From positions 1-64,000 of IMG/VR virus record IMGVR_UViG_3300024308_000021: 64,000 bases of DNA. The stretch is one strand, 5' to 3'. Source of the DNA: a virus. A program made the position numbers and the translations under genes. A model generated the notes under the pieces. It worked only from the letters and a program-made list of their open reading frames with translations, was not told the origin of the DNA and ran no database searches. This document shows, in pieces, positions 1 through 8,023 of this stretch (position 1 is the first letter of the stretch; every line of letters begins with the position of its first letter).

Positions 1-6
1 AATAAA

Positions 7-30
7 GGAGGAGGGGACACCCCCTCCTCC
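7..30 (+). terminator. Hairpin terminator of a gene upstream of the window
   Basis: A perfect 10-bp G/C stem (7-16 with 21-30) encloses an ACAC loop. There is no clear T tract. It probably ends a transcript that starts outside the window. Confidence 0.6.
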
Positions 31-57
31 TATGCCGGTTCGTATAAAAAACACACC

Positions 58-65
58 TAAATTAC
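58..65 (+). promoter_or_regulatory. Early promoter-like site, TAAATTAC
   Basis: It differs by one base from the phiKZ early consensus TATATTAC and is followed by CCAGGTGA. About 23 bases around it are nearly identical to the site in front of chmA at 37465. It sits about 33 bases upstream of the first gene. Confidence 0.65.
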
Positions 66-97
66 CCAGGTGAATCACTTACGATAAGGAATGTTAT

Positions 98-775
98 ATG
101 TTCAATTTTGGGTTTTTTAAAAAGCCGCCTGTGTCCCGCACTTACAGTCACGACGCCCTTGCCTTCATCGAAGCTAAGTTCGATGGACGAGTGTGGTCGC
201 CTAACAACCAGTGGCGTGAGTTCCAAAAAGCCGTAGAGCACAGTGGTGTTATCACCGACTCTTCCTCCTACGTGAAGGCTGGTTTCCATGAAGAAGTTTA
301 TGTGGTACTCAACACCAAGCCGTCGATCAGCTTCGTTAGTAAGCTGCACGTCTTCCTCCGTTTCGCTAACGGGGCGTGGGGGGAGGTAGATCAGGCTGTG
401 GTTAAACAAGCTTTGGTGCGGGTTTTGGACGACGATCTAGATCCCCACAAACTGGCTTACGAGATCTATAACCTAATCGACGACGACATGGAGTTTGGTG
501 GGGCTATTATTGAAAACTGTAAGCTGTTGAAAGGACATCATATCCGTTTTGAATACAACGGGATCATGGGACGCGCTGTTACCAATGAAATGAGTATTCA
601 GCAGATGTTTGCGCACATCGTGTCTCGCAACAGCATTCCGTCTACTTGGGGTGCGGTGAAAAGCAATTCCAGTTACTTGGAGTTGATTGTCGTTGGGTTG
701 CTGGCGGGTCAAGCACATGCTGGTCACGTCGTGCTGAAGCTAATCCCTGAGGATTTCATGGGAATGTTTTCCTAG
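98..775 (+). CDS. Unknown early protein, 225 aa
   Basis: I do not recognise this protein. It starts with MFNFGFFKK, has an acidic centre (DDDLD near residue 112 and IDDDM near 127) and a hydrophobic stretch near residues 195-210 that is too broken by polar residues to be a clear membrane segment. The start is supported by AAGGA 8 bases upstream and by the early promoter-like site at 58. Position and promoter suggest an early gene; its function is unknown. Confidence 0.85.
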   Translation: MFNFGFFKKPPVSRTYSHDALAFIEAKFDGRVWSPNNQWREFQKAVEHSGVITDSSSYVKAGFHEEVYVVLNTKPSISFVSKLHVFLRFANGAWGEVDQAVVKQALVRVLDDDLDPHKLAYEIYNLIDDDMEFGGAIIENCKLLKGHHIRFEYNGIMGRAVTNEMSIQQMFAHIVSRNSIPSTWGAVKSNSSYLELIVVGLLAGQAHAGHVVLKLIPEDFMGMFS

Positions 776-795
776 GTTCGAAAAATCCACAGGTC

Positions 796-803
796 TATAT
801 TAC
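796..803 (+). promoter_or_regulatory. Early promoter, exact TATATTAC
   Basis: This is an exact match to the phiKZ early promoter consensus read by the virion RNA polymerase. The following bases TCAAGTGCAATAA are nearly the same as those after the site at 4533. The next start codon is 46 bases away. Confidence 0.75.
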
Positions 804-848
804 TCAAGTGCAATAACTGCACTAAGGTTTCTAACAAAGGAATAAGTC

Positions 849-1823
849 ATGGAAAAGCGTATTATTGTTTGTAACTCTGGTAGTGAGTATCTGTTGTCTG
901 AAGAACCCATCGTAGCTGGGACTCGTATCTACGAAGCCGTGGCTGTAGGTCAGCCCGATAGCAACCCCAGTAGCTGGGGTCCTGGGATGATCTGGAGCAT
1001 GCTCCAGACTCCGGTTGAGTTCGACCTCGACACTCTGGAAGAGGAGAACTACAAAGAAGTTGGTTTGGATCTGCTCCGCGTTGAGGCTAACTCAAGCGAC
1101 ACTCCGGCGTACCGCGCTTACATTCGCGGTGAAGTGTTCGAAGTGGATGACTCTACTGCGGCTCTGTTTTCACAGCAAAACAATACCATCCAGGTTTTGA
1201 CTACTGAAACCAAGGAATTGTACCTCCTTCAACCCGGAATGTTTTCTGTGATTCCGGGACGGGTGTTGTGCAAGCTGTTTGCTGTCGCCGATCCTAAGGT
1301 TCGTGAAGAGTTCTTCCGCGCGGGCGTGGTGGTGGTACAGCATGATTTCTGTAAACCTTTGTGTGACTACCCCGCCAACAGTCCTTGGGGTGTAAATAAG
1401 ATCGCGCAGCTCTCCACACCCGAAAACATCAGTATGACCGGTTGTATTGGTTTGGTGGCAAAATATACTCATTCGGCGGATGGCTTTGGTGTCGCCTACG
1501 AATACGTATGGGACTGGATGGAGCTGGTGGAGCGCGCAGCCAAAGAGATGGGACTGGATGTCGAAACCCACAAGATCGGGATCAGTCATGCTCTGTTCAA
1601 CAACCAAGTGTTTGGTTCTGTTCGACTGATGCCGTTGCCTGTGGTAGCCGAACTGCATCGTCAGGTTTGCAGTAATCCTTTTGGTCTGTTCACTCAACCC
1701 CAGTCAAATGGTCTGGTGTTCCATAACAACCCTCACGATCCGAACCGTGGTTTTACTCAGATGGCTCCGCAGCGCAATCCGCACGAACCCTGGGGCCAGG
1801 CTCAACCTCGTCCTGTTTTCTAA
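849..1823 (+). CDS. Unknown early protein, 324 aa, with low-complexity C-terminus
   Basis: I do not recognise the fold. The first 275 residues look globular; the last 45 are rich in N, P, Q, G and W and end WGQAQPRPVF, a kind of tail shared by several abundant proteins in this window. The start codon follows ACAAAGGAATAAGTC, the same 5-prime sequence found before chmA, and an exact TATATTAC site lies upstream. It is probably a strongly expressed early gene. Confidence 0.88.
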   Translation: MEKRIIVCNSGSEYLLSEEPIVAGTRIYEAVAVGQPDSNPSSWGPGMIWSMLQTPVEFDLDTLEEENYKEVGLDLLRVEANSSDTPAYRAYIRGEVFEVDDSTAALFSQQNNTIQVLTTETKELYLLQPGMFSVIPGRVLCKLFAVADPKVREEFFRAGVVVVQHDFCKPLCDYPANSPWGVNKIAQLSTPENISMTGCIGLVAKYTHSADGFGVAYEYVWDWMELVERAAKEMGLDVETHKIGISHALFNNQVFGSVRLMPLPVVAELHRQVCSNPFGLFTQPQSNGLVFHNNPHDPNRGFTQMAPQRNPHEPWGQAQPRPVF

Positions 1824-1898
1824 GTAAAAAATTAATAGTCACGTCCAGGTGTGACTGAAGTAGTATACCCCTAACAAAACAATGCAAGGAAATTGAAA

Positions 1899-2342
1899 AT
1901 GTCTAACGAAATCAAAGAAAACATCCGTACTGGCGCTGACAAACTGCTGGAACTGTTCAAACTCGGCGACGCTGGTGTTATCGAATCCACTGGCGCTTTC
2001 GAAGCGATCAAGAAAGACACCTACACCATGGATCAGGCCCGTGACTTCGTAGCCGACGTCGGCGTGTTCACCGAAATGGCCGCACTGGCTACCGGCGAAG
2101 TTGCCAACAAAGCCTGGGGTACCAATCCCGATCTGACTCAGGTCACCAACTCCCTGGAAATCGTGAAGGGCCTGAAGGTGGACGTCGGTGTTCAGCGTGA
2201 CTACATGCGCATGGAAGGTAAGCCGGGTGAGCAGACTCAGGTTCCTGCTCACAACCAGGTTAAGTCCTCTGTGGTACTGGCCGTCTCCGGCGCTGGCATG
2301 AAACGCGTGCGTACTCACGTAAGCGGTCTGTTCCAGGACTAA
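1899..2342 (+). CDS. Small, probably highly expressed protein, 147 aa
   Basis: I do not recognise it. The sequence is mostly helical in appearance and soluble, with no signal peptide or membrane segment. Codon choice is strongly biased to C-ending and CTG codons, as in chmA, sheath and tube, and unlike the neighbouring small genes, which suggests abundant expression. ATG 1899 is preferred over TTG 1893 because AAGGA lies 9 bases upstream. A UUCG hairpin terminator follows, so it forms its own unit. Confidence 0.9.
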   Translation: MSNEIKENIRTGADKLLELFKLGDAGVIESTGAFEAIKKDTYTMDQARDFVADVGVFTEMAALATGEVANKAWGTNPDLTQVTNSLEIVKGLKVDVGVQRDYMRMEGKPGEQTQVPAHNQVKSSVVLAVSGAGMKRVRTHVSGLFQD

Positions 2343-2365
2343 ACGATTACAGCCTAGCGCTAGAT

Positions 2366-2385
2366 AGGGAGGCTTCGGCCTCCCT
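2366..2385 (+). terminator. UUCG hairpin terminator
   Basis: An 8-bp stem encloses TTCG and is followed by a T-rich stretch at 2386-2407. Confidence 0.85.
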
Positions 2386-2423
2386 TCTATTCACTTTAAT
2401 TTTTTGTTCTAGTGGAGTGGGTA

Positions 2424-2861
2424 GTGATACTTTCAACTAAAGTTTTAACTGTAGGTAACGATTCTAAACGCATCATTGCTCTAGAGAAACTGGTGGAAGA
2501 GTTCATTTCCGATAGTGTTCTGGAAGATACGGTAGAACACTACACTAAGCGTGGTAAGCAGATCCTCGTTATGTACGGGAAGGATTATGCTGGTTTCCTG
2601 AGTTATGTACATGTAAGGGGCGATGTCCACATCTCTGGGCTTTATGTAGCTAAAGCATATCGCGGTAAAGGGTTGGCTGGGGCATTGCTAGATTACTGCG
2701 TTCGGTGGTGTGGTAGAAATAAAGGTGGTAAGTTTATTATAGGGGTAGCAGCTGACAACACATCGGCTAAAAATCTCTACATCAAGCACGGTTTTGTAGT
2801 TAAGCAAACCGGTATCGAGGATGGTATCGAATTCAATTTACTGGAAAGAGTAGGAGACTAA
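2424..2861 (+). CDS. GNAT-family N-acetyltransferase, 145 aa
   Basis: The protein has the GNAT acetyl-CoA-binding pattern: VAKAYRGKGLAGALL (about residues 78-92) is motif A with its pyrophosphate-binding R-G-x-G-L/A loop, and NTSAKNLYIKHGF near 118-130 is motif B. The family transfers acetyl groups from acetyl-CoA to small amines, protein N-termini or lysines; the substrate cannot be read from sequence. GTG 2424 has GGAG at the proper distance, whereas GTG 2412 does not. It leads a run of overlapping genes that includes DUF488 and NADAR proteins, so a role in modification or counter-defence is possible but unproven. Confidence 0.85.
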   Translation: MILSTKVLTVGNDSKRIIALEKLVEEFISDSVLEDTVEHYTKRGKQILVMYGKDYAGFLSYVHVRGDVHISGLYVAKAYRGKGLAGALLDYCVRWCGRNKGGKFIIGVAADNTSAKNLYIKHGFVVKQTGIEDGIEFNLLERVGD

Positions 2862-2862
2862 T

Positions 2863-3249
2863 ATGCTGGATACTAAGATCGCAAAAGGAATTCTGGAATG
2901 TTTTCGTGCTAAATCCTACAACCGCGACGTGGAGTTCTTGACCGCTTGCGTGGTTGTGGCTATTGACACAGGTCGTCATCCGGTCAACCTCGACAATGCG
3001 TATACCACTTACCTGCGTTTGGCTGAGCGCAAGTACAGTATTTTCTCCAAACAGAAGTTTCGTGAGTTGGTTACTTACCTGTCTCCCGACGCTATGCTGG
3101 AAACTCGGAAAGCTATTCTGGTCGATGGGACTGCTATCGTCGTTACGACTGCTGTTACCGGCATGAAGCCTTCTGGTTGGGCGGATCGTTATCTCGATGA
3201 AGTAGCGGCGAGTGGGGCTCAAGAGGCTGTAGATGCGGTGGCCGAGTAA
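2863..3249 (+). CDS. Unknown protein, 128 aa
   Basis: I do not recognise it. It is an alpha-rich soluble sequence that starts one base after the GNAT stop codon, with GGAG upstream, so the two are translated together. Its C-terminus is alanine-rich and acidic. It overlaps the next gene by 17 bases. Confidence 0.8.
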   Translation: MLDTKIAKGILECFRAKSYNRDVEFLTACVVVAIDTGRHPVNLDNAYTTYLRLAERKYSIFSKQKFRELVTYLSPDAMLETRKAILVDGTAIVVTTAVTGMKPSGWADRYLDEVAASGAQEAVDAVAE

Positions 3250-3556
3250 ACGACATCGGTTAGTGGTGGAGTGTAAAAGCTCCACCGATATCACTACTAG
3301 CTACGAACAGCTCATGCCTCCTCGTGGGTGGTGTCGTATGCCTTTGGCTACTCGCAAGAAATGGCTAGAAGCTCGTCATCGTTGGGAGTTGTCGGTCTAC
3401 ATCGAGATCGAATCTGGTACTGAGGAGCGTGTGGTGGTGGTATCCACTCCTACGCAGTTGCGTGAAGTCAACCACGTAATCAGTCAGATCATCGAGGAAG
3501 CCGTAGGAAGCTCCACACAGGCTTTGTATGCTAAGGTAATAGCTCTTACAGTCTAA
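3233..3556 (+). CDS. Unknown basic protein, 107 aa
   Basis: I do not recognise it. The N-terminal half is basic and aromatic (KRHR, RGWCR, RKKWLEARHRW) and the C-terminal half looks like alternating strand and helix. It overlaps the preceding gene by 17 bases and is followed 9 bases later by the DUF488 gene, which places it in the same transcript. Confidence 0.75.
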   Translation: MRWPSKRHRLVVECKSSTDITTSYEQLMPPRGWCRMPLATRKKWLEARHRWELSVYIEIESGTEERVVVVSTPTQLREVNHVISQIIEEAVGSSTQALYAKVIALTV

Positions 3557-3565
3557 GGAGTCGAA

Positions 3566-3952
3566 ATGCGTGTATGGACGATACAGATGGCTAAATGGCG
3601 CATGCTGAGGTTGACTGAGGTGCACCTGATAGACATCACTGTAAAATCTGGTATAAAAGCTCTGGCTCCGAGCTGGGACTTACTCCAACGCTATCGCTCA
3701 GATCCAGCTAGTATGGAGCAGACGTATCGTGAGGAGTTTGCTGAGTTAATGGTAAAGTCTCAGTCAGAACATCCTGAGATCTGGGATGACTTACTGAAGA
3801 TGGAATCGATAGCACTGGCCTGTTACTGTAAAGCAGGTAAGTTCTGTCACAGGCACCTAGTAGCTGATCTGCTGGTAGAGTGGGGAGCTTCTAGAAACGT
3901 GGAAGTTAAACTGATGGGGGAATGGGGAGATGATCCTGGAACCGAAGAATGA
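3566..3952 (+). CDS. DUF488-family protein, 128 aa
   Basis: The signature CYCKAGKFCHRH at residues 86-97 is the hallmark of the DUF488 family, whose cysteines and histidines could bind a metal or form an active site. The biochemical role of the family is not settled. AAGGAG lies 6 bases before the ATG. The gene overlaps the NADAR gene by 23 bases, and close linkage of the two families suggests that they act on related substrates; this is inference. Confidence 0.82.
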   Translation: MRVWTIQMAKWRMLRLTEVHLIDITVKSGIKALAPSWDLLQRYRSDPASMEQTYREEFAELMVKSQSEHPEIWDDLLKMESIALACYCKAGKFCHRHLVADLLVEWGASRNVEVKLMGEWGDDPGTEE

Positions 3953-4469
3953 TGGAGTAGATCATATCAACGTTTACTCCAAAGGAGCTACTGAGTTAGG
4001 TCGTCTTCTGACGAACTTCTCTAGACACACCTTTACAGTACACGGGGAGAGTTTTAGCTCTCTAGAGGCTTGGTGGTATTGGGAGTTGTTGCGAGAAGCT
4101 GGAGTGGTACTGCGGTGGCGTAATGAGGAACTTCCGGTAGACGTAATGGCTCTTATGCTGGAGCTTAAGTTTACCTGGGGGGTTAACGCTAAAACGATCG
4201 GCACTAAGCTGACAGCGATGTACATACCTAACCGAGGTGCTCCTAGCGTGGAGTTTCGTAAGCGCTACGCGGAAGCTGCTGCTGAACGTTTACAGTCCGA
4301 TCTGAAACTGATACGTTTACTGAGAGACTCTCACCTACCACTGGTACACTACTACTGGTACGGTCGAGCTCAGAAGATCACAGTCGTACAGGATCTAAAG
4401 CATCAATGGGTTCTGGGAGTGTGGTCTGATTTCCGTAAGCAGTTGCAAGATGAGCTAAACTCAAACTGA
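3930..4469 (+). CDS. NADAR-family (YbiA-like) N-glycosidase, 179 aa
   Basis: Residues 13-50 follow the NADAR pattern: VYSKG, then LLTNFSRHTFTVHGESFSSLEAWWYW, with NFS at 29-31 and the conserved glutamate E46. MLELKFTWGVNAKTIGTKL near residues 72-90 matches the next conserved block. The C-terminal WG-type block is only weakly recognisable. Family members cleave N-glycosidic bonds; several remove ADP-ribose from guanine or DNA, and phage members are reported to oppose the DarT toxin, while YbiA acts on riboflavin intermediates. Translation is coupled to the DUF488 gene. A counter-defence role is likely but not shown. Confidence 0.75.
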   Translation: MILEPKNDGVDHINVYSKGATELGRLLTNFSRHTFTVHGESFSSLEAWWYWELLREAGVVLRWRNEELPVDVMALMLELKFTWGVNAKTIGTKLTAMYIPNRGAPSVEFRKRYAEAAAERLQSDLKLIRLLRDSHLPLVHYYWYGRAQKITVVQDLKHQWVLGVWSDFRKQLQDELNSN

Positions 4470-4470
4470 G

Positions 4471-4495
4471 GGGGAGTGGGGTAACCCCACTCCCC
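4471..4495 (+). terminator. Terminator after the GNAT-DUF488-NADAR run
   Basis: A perfect 11-bp G/C stem with a TAA loop is followed by T10 at 4500-4509. Confidence 0.92.
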
Positions 4496-4532
4496 TATTC
4501 TTTTTTTTTCGGAACGCACTGAATCTCAGATA

Positions 4533-4540
4533 CATATTAC
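4533..4540 (+). promoter_or_regulatory. Early promoter-like site, CATATTAC
   Basis: It has one mismatch to TATATTAC and is followed by TTAAGTGCAATAA, almost the same as at 796-816. It heads the block of small genes at 4593-7104. Confidence 0.7.
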
Positions 4541-4592
4541 TTAAGTGCAATAAAGCTATAATGCTTTTCAATCCCTTAAGGAGGGAAGTAAA

Positions 4593-4940
4593 ATGATCAA
4601 TTTCTTAAAAGATGTTGGGTACGTCATCCGAGCCACTTACTGGTTCCGCATCATAATGGCTCGAAATGGCTATAAGACTCTCCCACTTAGAAAATGGGAA
4701 TCGCGTCCCATAGGGTGTGAATATATACAGATCACCATACTGACACCTCGCGGTAATCTACTCCCACAAGAAGTAGTGGCGGCGTGGACACTGAAAGCCT
4801 CTATCGAAGAGTGTTTGGAAATGCTCTCTCAACACGGGTTACTCTGGACTGCTGGTGCAGTCCAAGCTACTAATGTTGGTAAATACAACACACATGCTCT
4901 AGCCGAATGCATGAAATACAGAAATTACATGTTAGCCTAA
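4593..4940 (+). CDS. Unknown early protein, 115 aa
   Basis: I do not recognise it. It is mildly basic at the N-terminus and has a strand-rich centre (IQITIL) followed by two likely helices. AAGGAGG is well placed before the ATG. It is the first gene after the early promoter-like site at 4533 and probably the first gene of a unit running to the terminator at 7115. Confidence 0.82.
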   Translation: MINFLKDVGYVIRATYWFRIIMARNGYKTLPLRKWESRPIGCEYIQITILTPRGNLLPQEVVAAWTLKASIEECLEMLSQHGLLWTAGAVQATNVGKYNTHALAECMKYRNYMLA

Positions 4941-4955
4941 AAAGGGATTTACAAA

Positions 4956-5270
4956 ATGACTATCACTGAAATCAAAGCAATGCTGTTGGAGTCCTCTCTG
5001 AGTGAGCCACAGCAGGTTAGTTTACTGAACCGGATTGAGCGTGCTAAGCGCGTAATCGTTTCCGTAAGAGGTGGTCGTTGTCGGAAGATCACTAACGGAC
5101 TGGCGGGGAAGATGTCTCCACTGGATCACGGGGCTTGGTTCTATCGGACACAAGGTCAGTTGGCTATCGTAGAAGCCAAACGGATAATGGTCGATCGGGT
5201 GTTGGTTCCTTCGGTGTTCCTGGAACTGGCTTTCGTTCGGGTCAAAGAAAATAACAAATGGGTCGACTAA
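4956..5270 (+). CDS. Unknown early protein, 104 aa
   Basis: I do not recognise it. The first 30 residues are helical; the middle is very basic (RAKRVIVSVRGGRCRKI near 29-43), which could suit nucleic acid binding, though nothing specific supports that. It has AAAGGG before the ATG and lies 15 bases after the previous gene. Confidence 0.8.
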   Translation: MTITEIKAMLLESSLSEPQQVSLLNRIERAKRVIVSVRGGRCRKITNGLAGKMSPLDHGAWFYRTQGQLAIVEAKRIMVDRVLVPSVFLELAFVRVKENNKWVD

Positions 5271-5287
5271 AGGACTGAGGAGGTCCT

Positions 5288-5608
5288 ATGGGTGTCGTGA
5301 CACTTAGTGGGACCTTTGAGTCCATCTTTACACGGAAGTTTGTAGTGGAGCGTACTGAGATACTGAGCTTAGGTAGCTTGGCTCGTACGCTTCAAGAATC
5401 TTTAGAGGCGATGGGATTGCGAGCTACTGCTTCAGCATACCCACCAGAGCGCCGTAAAGGGGCCTTGGTGCTCTCTCGAGGTAATCGGAGTGTGTATGTA
5501 CACACTACAGTCAAAGATGCCGACGATTACTTCCAGGAGCTTCGTCCTGTAATCTTCCGTTCCATTCCGGTAAAGGGATTGGAACTCACTGCGATATTTG
5601 GAGAATAA
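5288..5608 (+). CDS. Small early protein, 106 aa, possible member of a local paralogue group
   Basis: I do not recognise the family. Residues 41-90 (MGLRATAS, then LVLSRGNRSVYVHTTVK, then DYFQEL) share the order of features seen in the three small proteins at 6223-7104: a GLxxTxS strand, a strand pair and a final helix. GAGGAGG stands 4 bases before the ATG. The relation to the others is weaker than theirs to each other. Confidence 0.78.
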   Translation: MGVVTLSGTFESIFTRKFVVERTEILSLGSLARTLQESLEAMGLRATASAYPPERRKGALVLSRGNRSVYVHTTVKDADDYFQELRPVIFRSIPVKGLELTAIFGE

Positions 5609-5612
5609 AGTC

Positions 5613-6230
5613 ATGAACTGCTTTCGCACTGATAACGGAACACACATCTGGAAATGTGGGATCTGGTTGATAGGTAGTAATGGTAAGGATATCTTGCTGT
5701 ATTCTACTCTTCCGCATGATGCTATTCCGGTAGATCAAAACCACCCCGTAGGGATACGTAATGCGGTGGACTATCTTCAGTCCAACTACCCCAATGGGTT
5801 TGCACACAACCTGCTTACTGAGCTTTACTACGTGAAGCTCAGGGAGTTTCTGAAAATAGCAGAACAGCCTTTGCGTTACTGCTACAGTAGCTACTGGCAG
5901 ACCTGGTCTAGACTGGTAGCTGAGTGCGATGGGAAGTACGTGGAGGTGAATCTGTCGCCTCTTAACGGCTGGAGTTCTAAGGCGGGACTGGATCACGTAC
6001 TTGGTGTTCGGGTACGCTGTCACTGTACTCCTAAGACCCCTAAAGACATCGTGACTGACCAACTACCACCTTACCTGCTCGAAGAGATGCGCGAGCACCT
6101 GGGGGCTGAACTCACTCAGTTTATGCTCACAGCTGATTTCGTAAACCTTGTTGACTGGCAGTCTTACCGTAAAGCAAACAACGGTGGGGCTAGTTTTTAC
6201 CGTATTGCAAAAGGAGTTCCTTGTGTCTAA
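5613..6230 (+). CDS. Unknown early protein, 205 aa
   Basis: I do not recognise it. It contains many aromatic residues (WQTWSRL, YYVKL, NGWSS) and looks like a mixed alpha/beta soluble protein. ATG 5613 is chosen over TTG 5598 because GGAG lies 9 bases upstream of it. The last bases overlap the GTG start of the next gene. Confidence 0.82.
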   Translation: MNCFRTDNGTHIWKCGIWLIGSNGKDILLYSTLPHDAIPVDQNHPVGIRNAVDYLQSNYPNGFAHNLLTELYYVKLREFLKIAEQPLRYCYSSYWQTWSRLVAECDGKYVEVNLSPLNGWSSKAGLDHVLGVRVRCHCTPKTPKDIVTDQLPPYLLEEMREHLGAELTQFMLTADFVNLVDWQSYRKANNGGASFYRIAKGVPCV

Positions 6231-6564
6231 TACAAACACTATCGACTTTACAAGCATAAAGTCTTATATTCGTTACAACGTTATAGATTCCATGGTAGTC
6301 ACCTACTGTTGTCCCATTCGACTCCGAGAGTATCCTCAGTTACTGATGATGGCCCGCAAGTTGGGTGTGGTCGTTACCTCACACAGACCAGAAGGTAAAA
6401 TGTTCACCGCTCTGTGTAAGTTAAAACTATCTGGAGAGGTGTTGGTTTGTTATCCCCGTAAACCCCTGAATCTGTATCAATTCAAACAGAACGTCCGGAT
6501 GCTGTTTAATCTCATGCAATCACTTCGCCCCGATATTGGGGCGTTGTCCGACATGGAGTTGTGA
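6223..6564 (+). CDS. Small early protein, paralogue 1 of 3, 113 aa
   Basis: The GTG start is set by AAGGAG 7 bases upstream. Residues 45-100 run RKLGVVVTS, then a strand (KLSGEVLVCY), then PRKPLNLYQFKQNV and a helix ending in LRPD. The next two proteins show the same plan, which indicates local duplication. Function is unknown. Confidence 0.8.
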   Translation: MSNTNTIDFTSIKSYIRYNVIDSMVVTYCCPIRLREYPQLLMMARKLGVVVTSHRPEGKMFTALCKLKLSGEVLVCYPRKPLNLYQFKQNVRMLFNLMQSLRPDIGALSDMEL

Positions 6565-6872
6565 TGAAATTACCTTTGAATAAAATTCGTAAGTTGGGAC
6601 TGCGTGTAACCACTCAAACCCCAACGACTGGAGAGATGATAACTCTTGCATTGGATAGTGATAAAAATTCATTCTACCTTATCGCTAACCGTGCTCTGAG
6701 CATCGACAGTTTCAGTAAACGGGTAAGTGTAGTTCTAGGATTGGTTGGTGGTATGATCGACCCGTTGTGGTTTGGTTACACTCCTTACCATCCGGAGTTA
6801 ATCCTGAGACGTCAAAGATTCATGAAGGGAGGGTTGGGAATTGAACAATCGTGTAAATCTGTATCTGGTTGA
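6564..6872 (+). CDS. Small early protein, paralogue 2 of 3, 102 aa
   Basis: It shares RKLGLRVTT, then a strand pair, then NRALSIDSFSKRVSV and a terminal helix with its two neighbours. The ATG overlaps the previous stop codon by one base and has GGAG 5 bases upstream, so translation is coupled. The C-terminal part is longer than in the other two copies. Function is unknown. Confidence 0.8.
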   Translation: MKLPLNKIRKLGLRVTTQTPTTGEMITLALDSDKNSFYLIANRALSIDSFSKRVSVVLGLVGGMIDPLWFGYTPYHPELILRRQRFMKGGLGIEQSCKSVSG

Positions 6873-7104
6873 GGATATTCAGGCTATACAGCTGGCTATG
6901 TACTACCGAGCTGCTCGTAAACTGGGTTTGGTAGTTAGTACTGTCGACACTCTACCAGGTCGTAGTTTGGTGCATCGCACTCCTACAGGGGTGGAAGTAA
7001 ACGTCTATGCTAAACGACCGATGTGTTACCGACGGTATCTGCGACGGTTTAATAAGCTGGTTGCTCTATTTCCCAATCCAGTAGATCTGTCGAAAATGTT
7101 CTAA
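6841..7104 (+). CDS. Small early protein, paralogue 3 of 3, 87 aa
   Basis: It starts with TTG preceded by GGGAGG and overlaps the previous gene by 32 bases. The shared plan is again visible: ARKLGLVVSTV, then VEVNVYAKRPMCYRRYLRRFNKLV and a PNPVD end that compares with LRPD and MIDP in the others. It is the last gene before the terminator. Function is unknown. Confidence 0.76.
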   Translation: MNNRVNLYLVEDIQAIQLAMYYRAARKLGLVVSTVDTLPGRSLVHRTPTGVEVNVYAKRPMCYRRYLRRFNKLVALFPNPVDLSKMF

Positions 7105-7114
7105 GGACATAAAA

Positions 7115-7138
7115 GGAGGAGGGCGCGAGCCCTCCTCC
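7115..7138. terminator. Bidirectional terminator between convergent units
   Basis: A perfect 10-bp stem with a GCGA loop has T11 downstream on the plus strand and A residues on the other side. It ends the small-gene block and the tube gene from the opposite direction. Confidence 0.9.
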
Positions 7139-7159
7139 TCTGTTCTTTTTTTTTTTGGA

Positions 7160-8023
7160 TTACTGACGGATGAACACCTGAGCAGCTTCTTCCATTTGAC
7201 CCATGTATCCGTTGTTGTGGCGAGCCACTTCCGGATCGATCTCTTGGATAAAGCTCGGAGCCATGTTCGGGTTGACACCGGTCCGTACCATCTGATCCAG
7301 CAGTTTCTGGCAGTACAGACGTACGCCGTAACCATACTGAGTCAGAGCAGTAAACGGAATGCTCAGCTCGTTGAGCTCACCACCAGCAGTCAGGTCGCGA
7401 GAACCTTCGATAGCACCGGTAGTGGTCGGACGCATGTTGGTGCAGACCCAACCTTCGATTACACGAGTACCTGACGGGTCAGTCTCGATGAAGGCACAGC
7501 TTGCGCCAGTGTACTCCGGCAGCAAGTCGATGTTCCGAGCCAGACCACGAGATACAACCATCGGGGTCTTGGTGCTGGGGTCGCCTACCAGATACAGGAT
7601 CCAACCTTCCAGCAGATGCTTGAAGGGTTTCCCGTATTTCTCAGGCCAGGTAAAGGTCGGCTCAGAACGCTCACGAGTAACGTTCGAGGGATCTTGTTGC
7701 ATTTCACCGGCACCGCCGACTGCAACTTCCTGGTGCTCTACAGTCAGCGTAGCACGCAGACCTTCGATGCGAGTGGCGTGACGCTCGAACATCGCCTTCA
7801 GTGCAGAGATCCAAGCGTCCGGATCCGGAAGATCCAGGAAACCGCGAGGAGCCTGCAACATGATGCAGATGAGATTACGGCGGACGTAGTTAGCGTCCGC
7901 GTTGTGTACGGTCAGGTCGGGCATGAAGCCTTGTTGGCCAGACTCGATGATGTTAACCATCGGAGAAGTAGCCTGGGAGGCAAACCCGCGCTGAGCCGCT
8001 AGGATGGACTCTTTAGTACTCAT
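7160..8023 (-). CDS. Tail tube protein, 287 aa
   Basis: The gene lies directly downstream of the sheath gene, overlapping it by four bases, as the gp29/gp30 sheath-tube pair does in phiKZ. Length and the strongly biased, high-expression codon usage fit a major tail tube protein, which would polymerise into the inner tube through which DNA passes. I cannot point to a diagnostic tube motif, so the call rests on gene order, size and codon bias. The bidirectional terminator at 7115 follows. Confidence 0.82.
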   Translation of the reverse strand: MSTKESILAAQRGFASQATSPMVNIIESGQQGFMPDLTVHNADANYVRRNLICIMLQAPRGFLDLPDPDAWISALKAMFERHATRIEGLRATLTVEHQEVAVGGAGEMQQDPSNVTRERSEPTFTWPEKYGKPFKHLLEGWILYLVGDPSTKTPMVVSRGLARNIDLLPEYTGASCAFIETDPSGTRVIEGWVCTNMRPTTTGAIEGSRDLTAGGELNELSIPFTALTQYGYGVRLYCQKLLDQMVRTGVNPNMAPSFIQEIDPEVARHNNGYMGQMEEAAQVFIRQ

